Assembly (NCBI GenBank): GCA_944388045.1
Contig: CALXHG010000004.1
Span: 52,424 to 116,423 of the forward strand
Origin: an uncultured Clostridia bacterium
Lineage (GTDB): Bacteria > Bacillota > Clostridia > TANB77 > CAG-508
Direction: 5' to 3'
Length of the DNA stretch: 64,000 bases
Shown here: positions 52,216-62,146 of the stretch, piece after piece
Position numbering within the stretch: position 1 is the stretch's first letter
Layout of the letters: each line of letters starts with the position of its first letter
The notes under the pieces: generated by a model
What the model was told of the DNA's origin: nothing
Seen by the model: the letters and a program-made list of their open reading frames with translations, nothing else
Databases searched by the model: none
Position numbers and translations under genes: made by a program

Positions 52216-53559
52216 ATGAATAAAATATTAATTGCAAATAGAGGAGAAATTGCTGTTAGAATAATAAGAGCATGTAAAGAAATGAATATAAAAACAGTTG
52301 CAGTATATTCAGAAATTGATAAAGATGCTATGCATACAAGACTAGCAGATGAAGCAATATGCATAGGACCAGCAAATTCAAGTAAAAGTTATTTAAACAT
52401 GAAAAATATAATAGAAGCGGCACATATAACAGGAGCAGATAGTATACATCCAGGATTTGGTTTCTTATCAGAAAACAGTCAATTTGCAAAAATATGTGAA
52501 GAATCAAATATAAAATTTATTGGACCTAAGCCAGAAGTAATAGATTTACTTGGAAATAAGTCAAAAGCAAAAGAATTAATGAAATCTGCAGGAGTTCCAG
52601 TAATTCCAGGTTCAGAAGGAAGTATTGCAGGACTAACAGATGCACTTAAAATTGCTGAAAAAATAGGATATCCAGTAATGTTAAAAGCAGCAGCAGGTGG
52701 TGGAGGAAAAGGAATACGTATTGCACACAATCCAGAAGAATTAGAAAATAATTATCATATTGTAAAACAAGAGGCAAAAATATCATTTAATGATGATGAA
52801 ATATATATGGAAAAATTCATTCAAAATCCACGACATGTAGAAATTCAAATATTAGCAGATGAACATGGAAATGTAATACATTTAGGAGAAAGAGATTGTT
52901 CAATACAAAGAAGAAATCAAAAAATAATAGAAGAAACACCATCAACAGCAATAGATGATAAAATTAGAAATAAAATGGGAGAATCAGCAGTAAAAGCTGC
53001 AAAAATTGCAGGATACTCAAATTGTGGAACAATTGAATTTTTAGTAGATTCAGATAAAAACTATTATTTTATGGAAATGAATACTAGAATACAAGTAGAA
53101 CATGGAATAACAGAGGAAAGAACTGGAATAGATATAGTAAAAGAACAAATAAGAATAGCAGCAGGAGAGCCTTTGAGATTTAAACAAAAAGATATTGAAT
53201 TTAAAGGATATAGTATGGAATGTAGAATTAATGCTGAAAATCCAAGTAAAAACTTTATGCCATGTCCAGGAACAATTACAGGATTAAACCTACCAGGAGG
53301 AAATGGAATAAGAATAGACACAGCCATTTATGAAGGATATACAATCCCACCAACATATGACTCTATGATAGCAAAAATTATTACACATGGAGATACTAGA
53401 AATGAAGCAATAAGCAAAATGAAAAGAGCATTAGAAGAAACTGTAATAGATGGTGTAGATACAAATATAGACTTTTTATTCCAAATAATAAAAAATCAAA
53501 ACTTTATTAGAGGAAATTTTGACACATCATTTATAGAGAAAGAAATATTAAAAAAATAG
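52216..53559 (+). CDS. accC: Biotin carboxylase subunit of acetyl-CoA carboxylase
   Basis: 447 residues, standard size. It begins [22 protein letters not shown], with the ATP-grasp glycine loop [13 protein letters not shown] (about 157-169), the [11 protein letters not shown] motif and the final [14 protein letters not shown] segment. It carboxylates biotin on AccB with ATP and bicarbonate. Its leader has pseudoknot copy 6 and a hairpin-spaced ribosome site. accD follows after 17 bases. Confidence 0.97.
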   Translation: MNKILIANRGEIAVRIIRACKEMNIKTVAVYSEIDKDAMHTRLADEAICIGPANSSKSYLNMKNIIEAAHITGADSIHPGFGFLSENSQFAKICEESNIKFIGPKPEVIDLLGNKSKAKELMKSAGVPVIPGSEGSIAGLTDALKIAEKIGYPVMLKAAAGGGGKGIRIAHNPEELENNYHIVKQEAKISFNDDEIYMEKFIQNPRHVEIQILADEHGNVIHLGERDCSIQRRNQKIIEETPSTAIDDKIRNKMGESAVKAAKIAGYSNCGTIEFLVDSDKNYYFMEMNTRIQVEHGITEERTGIDIVKEQIRIAAGEPLRFKQKDIEFKGYSMECRINAENPSKNFMPCPGTITGLNLPGGNGIRIDTAIYEGYTIPPTYDSMIAKIITHGDTRNEAISKMKRALEETVIDGVDTNIDFLFQIIKNQNFIRGNFDTSFIEKEILKK

Positions 53560-53576
53560 TTTTAAGGAGTTAAAAC

Positions 53577-54416
53577 ATGATAGTAGATAAAATCAAAAAA
53601 AGAGAGCCAACAGCAAAAAGAATGCAAAATAAAGTAGACATACCTGTTGGAAAATGGGTAAAATGTGATAAATGTAAAGAAATAATTTATAAAGAGACTT
53701 TAAGGGAAAATTTAAGTATTTGCCCAAATTGTGGTGGATATTTTAGAATGCATATAAATAAAAGATTAGAAAGTATTATTGATGAAGGAACATATAAAAA
53801 ATTTGATTTTAATATAGATACAACAAATCCATTAAACTTAGATGACTATCCAAAAAAATTAAAATCATTAAGAGAAAAAACAGGAATACAAGAAGCTGTA
53901 AGTAGTGGTATAGGAAAAATTAATGGAGAAGAAGTTGTAATATGTGTAATGGATAGTGGTTTTTTAATGGGTAGTATGGGAATTGTTGTTGGAGAGAAAA
54001 TTACATATTCTATAGAAAAAGCTATTGAATTAAAATTACCAATTATAATATTTTGCGTATCTGGTGGTGCAAGAATGCAAGAGGGAATTATTTCTTTAAT
54101 GCAAATGGCAAAAACAACATCTGCAATAGAAAAATTAAATGAAGCAGGATTATTATATATATCTGTTTTAACAGATCCAACTTATGGTGGTGTAACTGCA
54201 TCATTTGCAAGTTTGGCAGATATTATTTTAGCAGAACCAGGTGCTATGATAGGTTTTGCAGGTCAAAGAGTAATTGAGCAAACAATTGGTGAGGAACTTC
54301 CAGAGGGATTTCAAACAGCAGAATTTTTATTAGAACATGGTTTTATAGATAAAATAGTAGAAAGAAAAGATTTAAAAAATACTTTAGCAAAACTAATTGA
54401 ATTGAATAGAAATTAA
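53577..54416 (+). CDS. accD: Acetyl-CoA carboxylase carboxyltransferase beta subunit
   Basis: 279 residues. The N-terminal zinc ribbon (CDKCKE ... CPNCGG, about 33-58) is characteristic of AccD; the crotonase-fold core contains [11 protein letters not shown] and [10 protein letters not shown]. With AccA it transfers the carboxyl group to acetyl-CoA, giving malonyl-CoA. The gene lacks a pseudoknot and is coupled to accC through AAGGAG. Its last codons form the first unit of the 40-bp tandem repeat. Confidence 0.97.
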   Translation: MIVDKIKKREPTAKRMQNKVDIPVGKWVKCDKCKEIIYKETLRENLSICPNCGGYFRMHINKRLESIIDEGTYKKFDFNIDTTNPLNLDDYPKKLKSLREKTGIQEAVSSGIGKINGEEVVICVMDSGFLMGSMGIVVGEKITYSIEKAIELKLPIIIFCVSGGARMQEGIISLMQMAKTTSAIEKLNEAGLLYISVLTDPTYGGVTASFASLADIILAEPGAMIGFAGQRVIEQTIGEELPEGFQTAEFLLEHGFIDKIVERKDLKNTLAKLIELNRN

Positions 54417-54532
54417 CATAAACTTAGTGAAACTAATTGAATTGAATAAAAATTAATATAAACTTAGTAAAACTAATTGAATTGAATAGAAATTAACATA
54501 AACTTAGTGAAAATGATTGAGTTAAATAAAAT
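54390..54532 (+). repeat. 40-bp tandem repeat over the end of accD
   Basis: Three near-identical 40-bp units (54390-54429, 54430-54469, 54470-54509; two to four differences) and a degraded fourth. Unit 1 includes the last codons and stop of accD; the others are copies of it downstream. It looks like a slippage-type duplication with no visible function. Confidence 0.9.
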
Positions 54533-54658
54533 ATACAATAATAAAATATTTAATATAAAAAAGTTTTATAAAAATTTAATGATAAGACTTTTTTAAATAA
54601 AAAAATATTCAAGAAAGGTAATATATTTAATATTTAGTATATTATAAAAGGTGTAAAA

Positions 54659-55570
54659 ATGGATGCATGGGATAGAGTTGAAATAGCAAGAAATCCAAAA
54701 AGAAAAACATCATTAGATTACATAGAAAAAATATTTGATGAATTCATAGAATTGCATGGAGATAGGCAATTTAAAGATGATAAAGCAATAGTATGTGGAT
54801 TAGCGAGAATAGGTAAGCAAAATTTTACAGTAATAGCAGAACAAAAAGGAAGAACAACAAAAGAAAATATAGAAAGAAATTTTGGAATGCCAAATCCAGA
54901 AAGTTATAGAAAAGGAATAAGATTTATGAAACAAGCAGAAAAATTCCATAGACCAGTTATAACTTTTATAGACACAAAAGGAGCATATCCTGGAATTGGT
55001 GCAGAAGAAAGAGGTCAAGGAGAGGCAATAGCAAGTTCTATGCTACAAATGGCAAGTCTAACTGTACCAACAATAAGTATAATAATAGGAGAAGGTTCAA
55101 GTGGAGGAGCACTAGCATTAGGATTAGGAAATAAAGTAATAATGTTAGAAAATGCAATATATTCAATATTATCACCAGAGGGATATGCAAGTATATTATG
55201 GAAAGATTCATCAAGAGCAAAAGAAGCTGCAGAAAAGATGAAATTAACAGCAAAAGACTTGAAGGAATTAAAAGTAATTGATAAAATTATAAAAGAACCT
55301 AAATATAATATAGATGTTTTGAAAAATAGCAAAGATATAGATTCTGATAGTAAAAAAATTGAAGAGAGTAATACAAGTTTATCAATCAATGAAAGTGAAA
55401 ATTTAAAAGAAAATGTAATTACACAAGAAGAAAGTTTTATAAAAGTAAGTGAAGATTTAAAAAAAGAGATATTAAAAACAATAAAAGAATATAGTAAAAA
55501 AAGCCCACAAGAAATAAAAGAAGAAAGATATCAAAAATTTAGAAATATGGGAGAATATCAAATAATATAA
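54659..55570 (+). CDS. accA: Acetyl-CoA carboxylase carboxyltransferase alpha subunit
   Basis: 303 residues. The family pattern [19 protein letters not shown], the [18 protein letters not shown] region and [14 protein letters not shown] are present. It pairs with AccD. The region from about residue 215 has an extra Asp/Ser/Glu-rich stretch (about 220-260) before the last helix, so the C-terminus is longer than usual. Ribosome site AAAGG precedes the ATG; a second AAAGG plus a 7-bp hairpin lies just upstream. Confidence 0.97.
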   Translation: MDAWDRVEIARNPKRKTSLDYIEKIFDEFIELHGDRQFKDDKAIVCGLARIGKQNFTVIAEQKGRTTKENIERNFGMPNPESYRKGIRFMKQAEKFHRPVITFIDTKGAYPGIGAEERGQGEAIASSMLQMASLTVPTISIIIGEGSSGGALALGLGNKVIMLENAIYSILSPEGYASILWKDSSRAKEAAEKMKLTAKDLKELKVIDKIIKEPKYNIDVLKNSKDIDSDSKKIEESNTSLSINESENLKENVITQEESFIKVSEDLKKEILKTIKEYSKKSPQEIKEERYQKFRNMGEYQII

Positions 55571-55670
55571 TTTAAAAATATTATAAAAGATTATGCATAA
55601 TAAATTAGCAAAATTTTATAAAAATTTTAAAATAAATATAAAAAAACAATAAATATAGAAATATAAAAAA

Positions 55671-55714
55671 GGGAGGTTAAATGTAATAAAATAAATTTAT
55701 TACAGAAATTAGTT
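55671..55714 (+). promoter_or_regulatory. Hairpin between ribosome site and start codon of fabI
   Basis: GGGAGG (55671-55676) is 38 bases before the ATG at 55715. A 9-bp perfect hairpin (55682-55690 / 55696-55704, arm TGTAATAAA, loop ATAAA) fills the gap; without it the spacing is 15. An ATG at 55681 is directly followed by TAA, a start-stop pair that ribosomes could meet first. Confidence 0.65.
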
Positions 55715-56488
55715 ATGTTATTAGAAGGAAAAAAGATATTAATAATGGGAATAAGAAATAAATGGAGTATAGCATATGGAATTGCAAAATCAGCATATGA
55801 AAATGGAGCACAATTATTATTTACATATATGGGAGAAGAAAACAAAGACAAAATAGAAACATTAATTTCAGATTTTAAAGGAAGCAAAGCATATGTATTA
55901 AATGGAGCATCAGAAGATGAAATAGTAAAAACAGTATTTACACAAATAAAAGAAGAAAATGGAAAAATTGATGGAATAGTACATGCAATAGCACATGCAA
56001 ACACAGAAGATTTACACAATGATTTTATATTAACAAGTAAAGAAGGATATTCACACGCATGTGATGTAAGTGCATATTCATTTGTATTAGTATCAAGAAT
56101 GGCAAAAGAACTAGATATGTTAAATGAAAATGCAAGTTTAGTTACATTAACATATCATGGTTCAACAAAAGTATTAGAAGGATATAATGTAATGGGAATA
56201 GCAAAAGCAGCATTAGAAGCAAGTGTAAGATATTTAGCAGATAATTTAGGAAAAGAGAATATAAGAGTAAATGCAGTATCTGCAGGACCAATAAAAACAT
56301 TATCAGCAAAAGGAATAAAAGATTTTAATTCAATCTTAGACATAGTAGAACAAAAAGCACCATTACATAGAAATGTAACAACAACAGAAGTAGGAAATGT
56401 GGCAACATTCTTACTAAGCGAAATGTCAACTGCAATAACAGGGCAAGTAATATATGCAGACAATGGATATAATATAATGGGAGTGTAA
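55715..56488 (+). CDS. fabI: Enoyl-ACP reductase (NADH)
   Basis: 257 residues. FabI-type short-chain reductase: starts MLLEGKKILIMGIRNKWSIAYGIAK and has the catalytic pair Tyr...(6)...Lys in GYNVMGIAKAALE. It performs the last reduction of each elongation cycle and is the target of triclosan-like inhibitors. Clostridia often use FabK instead, so a FabI at the end of the locus is worth noting. It ends at a cluster of GGTCGGTCC repeats. Confidence 0.95.
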   Translation: MLLEGKKILIMGIRNKWSIAYGIAKSAYENGAQLLFTYMGEENKDKIETLISDFKGSKAYVLNGASEDEIVKTVFTQIKEENGKIDGIVHAIAHANTEDLHNDFILTSKEGYSHACDVSAYSFVLVSRMAKELDMLNENASLVTLTYHGSTKVLEGYNVMGIAKAALEASVRYLADNLGKENIRVNAVSAGPIKTLSAKGIKDFNSILDIVEQKAPLHRNVTTTEVGNVATFLLSEMSTAITGQVIYADNGYNIMGV

Positions 56489-56495
56489 ATTAATG

Positions 56496-56619
56496 TTGGG
56501 GTCGGTCCCTTTTTGTGTTAGGGTCGGTCCCTTTTCGTGTTGGGGTCGGTCCCTTTTTGTATTGGGGTCGGTCCCTTTTTGTGTTGGGGTCGGTCCCTTT
56601 TTCGTGTTGGGACCGACCC
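56496..56619 (+). repeat. Fourth cluster of GGGGTCGGTCC repeats
   Basis: Five forward units with a 22-base period (GGGGTCGGTCCCTTTTTGTG-like), then one inverted unit. The last forward (56587-56597) and inverted (56609-56619) units form an 11-bp perfect hairpin. The cluster starts a few bases after the fabI stop codon. Confidence 0.9.
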
Positions 56620-56809
56620 TAGTAGCAAACATGCATAAAATTGTTCAAAAAACAATTTACAAAATATTGTTAATATGGTAAAATAAATGCAGAAAAATGT
56701 AAAAAACATAACTTTAAATCCAATTTATACCTTAAAAATAGGAATGTAATTAGTTTGAAAGAAATTATTTTCATAACTAAATACACCTTAGAAAGGAAGG
56801 AAATTTAAT

Positions 56810-57904
56810 ATGAAAAGAATAAGAAATAAAATTATTACAATTTCTGGAGAGCCAGTAAGTGGAAAATCAACAGTAGTAGAATTAATTAGAGATAAATATG
56901 AAAAAATGGGGTATAAAGTACAAATTATATCTGTTGGAAATATATTTAGACAATTAATACAAGAAGAATATTATAGAACATATCCAGACAGAAAAAATGT
57001 TAGTTTAACAGATATACAAACAGATGAGGAATTTAAAGAAAAAAGAAACCAAATAGATAAAATGGTAGACAGTGAAGTTGCTAGAAGAGGACAATTAATA
57101 AATGAAACAGAACAACCTAATAATGTATATATAATAGATTCAAGATTAGCCTGGAGTAATATACCAGATTCTTATGCAGTAAGATTAACTGTAAATGAGA
57201 AAATAGCAGGGCAAAGAGTATTTAATGACCAAACAAGAGGAGTTGAAGATAAATTTTATTCTTTAGATGAAGCCATAGAACAAACAAGAAAAAGAAAATT
57301 GTCTGAAGTACAAAGATATAAAGAAAGATATGGAGTTGATTTAACAAATCCAGATAATTATGATTTAATAGTGGATACATCATTTTCAAATCCTAGAGAA
57401 TTAGCACAAATCATTGTTGAAGGAGAAGAAAACTATAGAACAGATAAATATTATCCAAAAACATGGAAAAACACAGCAATGTTTTTGCCATCACAAAGAT
57501 TTCAAGAAACAATTGCACCTTCATTTGCAGAAAATACATTACATGGATTGACACAAAAAATAAAGAAAAAAGGATATAATTATGATTTTGGAGAAATCGA
57601 TGTATTAGAGTTTAATGGAAATTCATATATAAAAGAAGGACATCATAGGGCATTAGCAGCACTTGCTGCTGGAAAAACATTGATTCCATATTATATAGAA
57701 CATAAAGAAGATGATTATGCAAGAACTTATGTTGATAAAGTATTAGGATTATCAGATTATTATGATTGGGAAGAAGGAATAAGAGGTAGTGCAAAATTAG
57801 GAGGAGTAAAAAGCTTAGAAGATTTTGATATAACAAGTGTATTTGATATAGAAAAATTATTAAATATAAGATTAAAAAATACTCAAGCAGACGGAAGAGA
57901 ATAA
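56810..57904 (+). CDS. Cytidylate-kinase-like P-loop protein fused to a ParB-like domain
   Basis: 364 residues. The first ~200 form a nucleoside monophosphate kinase-like domain: P-loop GEPVSGKST (about 14-22), a VGNIFRQL segment like CMP kinase, and a lid with RKRKLSEVQRYKERYG. The rest (about 210-364) resembles a ParB/sulfiredoxin-like domain: GEIDVLEFNGNSYIKEGHHRALAALAAG (about 263-290) matches the gene-numbered GHHR motif that in ParB-like enzymes binds and hydrolyses nucleotides. I know no established role for this combination. It stands alone after the fatty-acid locus, with AAAGGA before the ATG. Confidence 0.75.
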   Translation: MKRIRNKIITISGEPVSGKSTVVELIRDKYEKMGYKVQIISVGNIFRQLIQEEYYRTYPDRKNVSLTDIQTDEEFKEKRNQIDKMVDSEVARRGQLINETEQPNNVYIIDSRLAWSNIPDSYAVRLTVNEKIAGQRVFNDQTRGVEDKFYSLDEAIEQTRKRKLSEVQRYKERYGVDLTNPDNYDLIVDTSFSNPRELAQIIVEGEENYRTDKYYPKTWKNTAMFLPSQRFQETIAPSFAENTLHGLTQKIKKKGYNYDFGEIDVLEFNGNSYIKEGHHRALAALAAGKTLIPYYIEHKEDDYARTYVDKVLGLSDYYDWEEGIRGSAKLGGVKSLEDFDITSVFDIEKLLNIRLKNTQADGRE

Positions 57905-58023
57905 AAATAAAAAAATTAGATATTTATATAAGAAAGTAAATGAAAAAATTTGTTCATTAGATAAATATAACAAATTAGTGATATATAAATAATAAAAAAG
58001 AATAGAAAGGAACGAAAATAAAA

Positions 58024-58617
58024 TTGAAATTATTATTACATACATGTTGTGCACCATGTAGTGTATATTGTATAAAAAGTTTAAGAAGTGAAGGGATTGA
58101 ACCAGTAGTATACTGGTTCAATCCTAATATTCACCCATATATGGAATATAAAACAAGAAGAGATACATTAAAAGAATATACAAAAAGTATTGGTGTCAAA
58201 GCAATTTTTGATGAAAATTATGGATTAAAAGATTTTTGTAAAAATGTTATAAATGATTTAGAAAATAGATGTGTTAAATATTGTTATAGAGTAAGACTAG
58301 AACAAACTGCAAAATATGCAAAAGAAAATGGATATGATACATTTTCTACAACTCTGCTAATTAGTCCATATCAAAATCATGAAGCATTAAAAAAAATAGG
58401 AGAGGAAATGGCAGAAAAATATGGTTTAACTTTTTTATATAGAGATTTTAGACAAGGTTTTAGACAAGGACAAACGGAAGCTAGAGAATTAGGATTATAT
58501 ATGCAAAAATATTGTGGTTGCATATTCTCAGAGGAGGATAGATATTATAACCCCAATAAAGAAAAGAAAGATTATCCAATGGAGAAGAATATAACAAAAT
58601 TCCTCCCCAATTTATAG
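58024..58617 (+). CDS. queH: Epoxyqueuosine reductase QueH
   Basis: 197 residues. QueH motifs: HTCCAPCSVY at the start (Cys 8, 9, 12), RCVKYCYRVRLEQTA and the C-terminal YCGCIFSEEDRY, which together bind an iron-sulfur cluster and a second metal. It reduces epoxyqueuosine to queuosine in tRNA. TTG is the start, 11 bases after AAAGGA. The last ~18 residues (from KEKKDYP) go beyond the family's normal end and overlap, in another frame, a gene remnant; they may be a result of that junction. Confidence 0.92.
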   Translation: MKLLLHTCCAPCSVYCIKSLRSEGIEPVVYWFNPNIHPYMEYKTRRDTLKEYTKSIGVKAIFDENYGLKDFCKNVINDLENRCVKYCYRVRLEQTAKYAKENGYDTFSTTLLISPYQNHEALKKIGEEMAEKYGLTFLYRDFRQGFRQGQTEARELGLYMQKYCGCIFSEEDRYYNPNKEKKDYPMEKNITKFLPNL

Positions 58618-58757
58618 AAACCATAGAAGCAAATGGAAATGAAGAGTATGAGTATTTTTTAGCTGAAGAATTGGAATTAAAAGACCAAACAATGCTACCA
58701 GAAACAAAAGAAATACTATTTAATTTGTTTAGAGATTATTTAGCAACACCAGAATAA
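58560..58757 (+). pseudogene. Remnant paralogue of the 63129 gene
   Basis: An open frame without start codon overlapping the end of queH. It encodes NKIPPQFIETIEANG..., then LPETKEILFNLFRDYLATPE, which matches the first part of the protein at 63129-63605 (KIPKKTLEAIKNSG..., LPETISLLSIIYSDYL). The 5' part is missing, so it is a truncated copy. Confidence 0.65.
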
Positions 58758-58786
58758 AAAGTAAAAATTATAAGTAGGAGAAAAAA

Positions 58787-61700
58787 ATGAGTTATCAAGA
58801 ATTATTTATAAAAAAATGTATAGAAGCAGCAAGAAGTAAAGATTTAGCTCTATTATTTGTACCAGAAGAACAAAGAACACCAGAAATGTGTTTAGAAGCA
58901 GTAAAGAGTAATGGAAATGCTTTAAGCTATATACCATACAAACAAAGAACACCAGAAATGTGCTTAGAAGCAGTAAAAAGTGATGGGTATGCTCTAAGAT
59001 TTGTGCCAGAAGAACTAAGAACACCAGAAATGTATATGGAAGCAGTAAAGAGTTATGGAGATGCTCTATACTATGTGCCAGAAGAACTAAGAACACCAGA
59101 AATGTGTTTAGAAGCAGTAAAGAGTGATGGAGATGCTCTAAGATTTGTGCCAGAAGAACTAAGAACACCAGAAATGTATTTAGAAATAGTAAGGAGTAAT
59201 GAATATTCTCTATACCATATGCCAGAGAAACTAAAAACTTCAGAGATGTATATAGAAGCAGTAAAGAGGAATGGAGGAGCTCTAGAATATGTGCCAGAAG
59301 AACAAATAACACCAGAAATATGTTTAGAAGCAGTAAAGAGTGATGGAGATGCTCTAAGATTTGTGCCAGAAGAACTAAAAACACCAGAAATGTGTTTAGA
59401 AGCAGTAAAGAGTGATAGAGAGGCTCTAAAATATGTACCAGAAGAACTAGAAACATCAGAATTATATTTAGAAATAATAAAGAGTAAAGTAATAACTCTA
59501 GGATATGTACCATACAAACTAAGAACACCAGAAATGTGTTTAGAAGCAGTAAAGAGTGATGGAGATGCTCTAAGATTTGTGCCAGAAGAACAAATAACAC
59601 CAGAAATGTGTCTGGAAGCAGTAAAGAGTTATGGAGCAGTTCTAGAATATGTGCCAGAAGAACAAATAACACCAGAAATGTGTCTGGAAGCAGTAAAGAG
59701 TGATGGAGATGCTCTAGAATATGTGCCAGAAGAACAAATAACACCAGAAATATGTATAGAAGCAGTAAAGAGTAATGTAAAAGCTATACAATATGTGCCA
59801 GAAGAACTAAAAACACCAGAAATATGTTTAGAAGCAGTAAAGAGTGATGGAATAGCTATATACTTTGTACCAGATAAATTAAAAACACCAGAAATGTGTT
59901 TAGAAGCAGTAAAGAGTGATGGAATAGCTATAGACTTAGTACCAGATAAATTAAAAACACCAGAAATGTGTTTAGAAGCAGTAAAAAGTAATGGAGATGC
60001 TATACAATATGTGCCAGAAGAACAAAGAACACCAAAAATATATTTAGAAGCAGTAAAAAATAATGCAAGTACCTTTAAGTATGTACCATTAGAAATGAGA
60101 ACGTTAGAGATATATATAGAATATTTAACAAGTAATGGTATAAATGATATAGATGATATAAACTTCGACGAAACGCTAGAAATATGCAAAAAAGCAGATA
60201 AATTTAATGAAGTATGTCATTTTGTTCCAAGCTTACACGTACTAGATAAATACCCAGAAGACCAAATAGAAAAATTTAATAAAAAAATTTGGTTTAATAT
60301 GGCTAGAAACGAACTATATAATGTAAATATTGACACAAAAAAATCTTTAGTAGAGGTCGCACTTTCATTTGGTGCTTTTGATAAAGATGCCAATCAATCA
60401 GAAAGAATTGGACTGATACAAAAAATGGCAACATATATTCCAAAAGATGAAGCATTAGTAGTATCAGCACTAGATGAGTTTGAAAAGGAAAATTTTGAAG
60501 TAATAGGAAGAGAAAAAGAAACAACTTATCATATTAATAAAGAAAAACTACTTTCTGATTCCAACATTATAAAAATATTTGGAAGTAAAGAACAAGCTGA
60601 AGTAGAAATTGAAAAACTCGCTGAAAATCTTTCTACAGAAGATATGGAAAAAGCTTTACATATAGATGTAACCGATGAGAATACTAATGATAATTATAAA
60701 AAAATAATGACATATATTTATAAATTAGGATACGATAAAGCAGAACAAGATAAAGGATATATAATAAAATTAAAAACAGATATACAACAAGAAAAAATAA
60801 AAGATAAAAAAAGAGGACAAGAATTAGAAAATAAAATAAGACAATTTTATTATAAAAATGGCTCAAAGCTTATAATGACACCAGAAAAATTACATAGAAT
60901 TTTTGATGGAATGGATATGAAATATAAGCCAGGATTTTATGAATTTTTTAAGGATAATTATGAGCAAATATTAGCTGATACTGAAAAGCAATCCGAAATA
61001 AGTAAAATTCAAAATCAATGGGATAAAATAGTTGAAGCTAATCTAGGACAAAAAGTTAATTTTGAAAAATGTGAAGCATATATATATAGTCATGTTTATG
61101 AAAATGTTGGAGAAGATGAATTAGAAATAGCAAAACTTGCATCAAATAGTGGGTATTCTCAAGAACAATTTGAGCAAGTACAAGAAATATTTAATGAACA
61201 AAAGAAAAGAACACAAAGTAGTATACCTCAAATAGAAAAAAAGGATGCAAAAACAGGGTATACATATAAAGTATTACGATTAGATGATCCAACTGCAATT
61301 TTTGTAGGCGAGTTAACAGATTGTTGTCAAGCATTAGGAAATGCAGGAGAAAGTTGTATGAGGCATAGTGTAACATCGCCAAATGGAAGAATTTTAGTAG
61401 TACAAGATGGAGAAGGAAAAATATTATCTCAAAGTTGGATATGGAGAAATAAAAATACAATTTGTTTAGATAATATAGAAGCAGTACAAAAAGACTCACA
61501 AAATAAAAAGATAGTAAGTTCAGACTTATTATCAGTTATACAAGGAGCTGCAAAAGATTTTGTAGAAACAGATAAAGCTGGAATGCAAAAGTGGGAAAAA
61601 GCACAATTATTAAAATTAGAAGAAGAGAAAGCAAATGGTAGCATTAGTGAGCAAGAATACAATGAGTCAAAAACTAAAATAGAGCAAGTGGTTCAAAGCC

Positions 61701-62134
61701 AGCAATTAACAAAAGTTACAGTAGGAATAGGATATACAGATGTTGACCTTAGTGGTTTAAAGGCAGATAATGAAAACAAATATCCAGAAGAATCAGTCGC
61801 CTATATAAGTGATTCGAGGAAACAATTGGTATTATATGAAGACCAAAGTATACAGCACAAAGATAATAATGCAAGAACAGTTGCAATGTATACAGATGAT
61901 GAAAATTCAACTAAGTTAATTCAAGTAGATACATCAGAAATTGAACGAAGCCAAGATGATGAATATGAAGATGACGATGAAATTGATGAATATGATGGAT
62001 ACAACGATGAGGATGGCGAAATTAAATTAAATGATATCAGAAATGCAGTAAGATATGCTCAAAACAGACAAGAAGCAAGAGAAGCATTACAAAACATTGA
62101 AAAACAGTTAGAAGAAAATGGAATAGAGATATAA
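58787..62134 (+). CDS. Giant DUF4116-type repeat protein
   Basis: 1115 residues. Residues ~10-460 are about 18 copies of a 24-residue helical repeat with the pattern ALxxVPEExxTPEMCLEAVKSDG, similar to DUF4116 repeats and probably a curved solenoid. A middle alpha-helical region (about 470-830) follows. The C-terminal part (about 840-960) has FVGELTDCCQALGNAG, ESCMRHSVTSPNG and ILSQSWIWRNKN segments, found in accessory/plasmid-type proteins; Cys and His residues there could form an active site. The end is acidic. The role is unknown; a binding or effector function is possible. It is probably co-transcribed with the next two genes (12- and 13-base gaps). Confidence 0.8.
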   Translation: MSYQELFIKKCIEAARSKDLALLFVPEEQRTPEMCLEAVKSNGNALSYIPYKQRTPEMCLEAVKSDGYALRFVPEELRTPEMYMEAVKSYGDALYYVPEELRTPEMCLEAVKSDGDALRFVPEELRTPEMYLEIVRSNEYSLYHMPEKLKTSEMYIEAVKRNGGALEYVPEEQITPEICLEAVKSDGDALRFVPEELKTPEMCLEAVKSDREALKYVPEELETSELYLEIIKSKVITLGYVPYKLRTPEMCLEAVKSDGDALRFVPEEQITPEMCLEAVKSYGAVLEYVPEEQITPEMCLEAVKSDGDALEYVPEEQITPEICIEAVKSNVKAIQYVPEELKTPEICLEAVKSDGIAIYFVPDKLKTPEMCLEAVKSDGIAIDLVPDKLKTPEMCLEAVKSNGDAIQYVPEEQRTPKIYLEAVKNNASTFKYVPLEMRTLEIYIEYLTSNGINDIDDINFDETLEICKKADKFNEVCHFVPSLHVLDKYPEDQIEKFNKKIWFNMARNELYNVNIDTKKSLVEVALSFGAFDKDANQSERIGLIQKMATYIPKDEALVVSALDEFEKENFEVIGREKETTYHINKEKLLSDSNIIKIFGSKEQAEVEIEKLAENLSTEDMEKALHIDVTDENTNDNYKKIMTYIYKLGYDKAEQDKGYIIKLKTDIQQEKIKDKKRGQELENKIRQFYYKNGSKLIMTPEKLHRIFDGMDMKYKPGFYEFFKDNYEQILADTEKQSEISKIQNQWDKIVEANLGQKVNFEKCEAYIYSHVYENVGEDELEIAKLASNSGYSQEQFEQVQEIFNEQKKRTQSSIPQIEKKDAKTGYTYKVLRLDDPTAIFVGELTDCCQALGNAGESCMRHSVTSPNGRILVVQDGEGKILSQSWIWRNKNTICLDNIEAVQKDSQNKKIVSSDLLSVIQGAAKDFVETDKAGMQKWEKAQLLKLEEEKANGSISEQEYNESKTKIEQVVQSQQLTKVTVGIGYTDVDLSGLKADNENKYPEESVAYISDSRKQLVLYEDQSIQHKDNNARTVAMYTDDENSTKLIQVDTSEIERSQDDEYEDDDEIDEYDGYNDEDGEIKLNDIRNAVRYAQNRQEAREALQNIEKQLEENGIEI

Positions 62135-62146
62135 GGAGGGGTTAAA

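Noticed and set aside
58806..60189. Long antisense frames in the DUF4116-type gene
   Set aside because: Repetitive sequence keeps antisense frames open; the sense protein has a clear repeat pattern and ribosome site.
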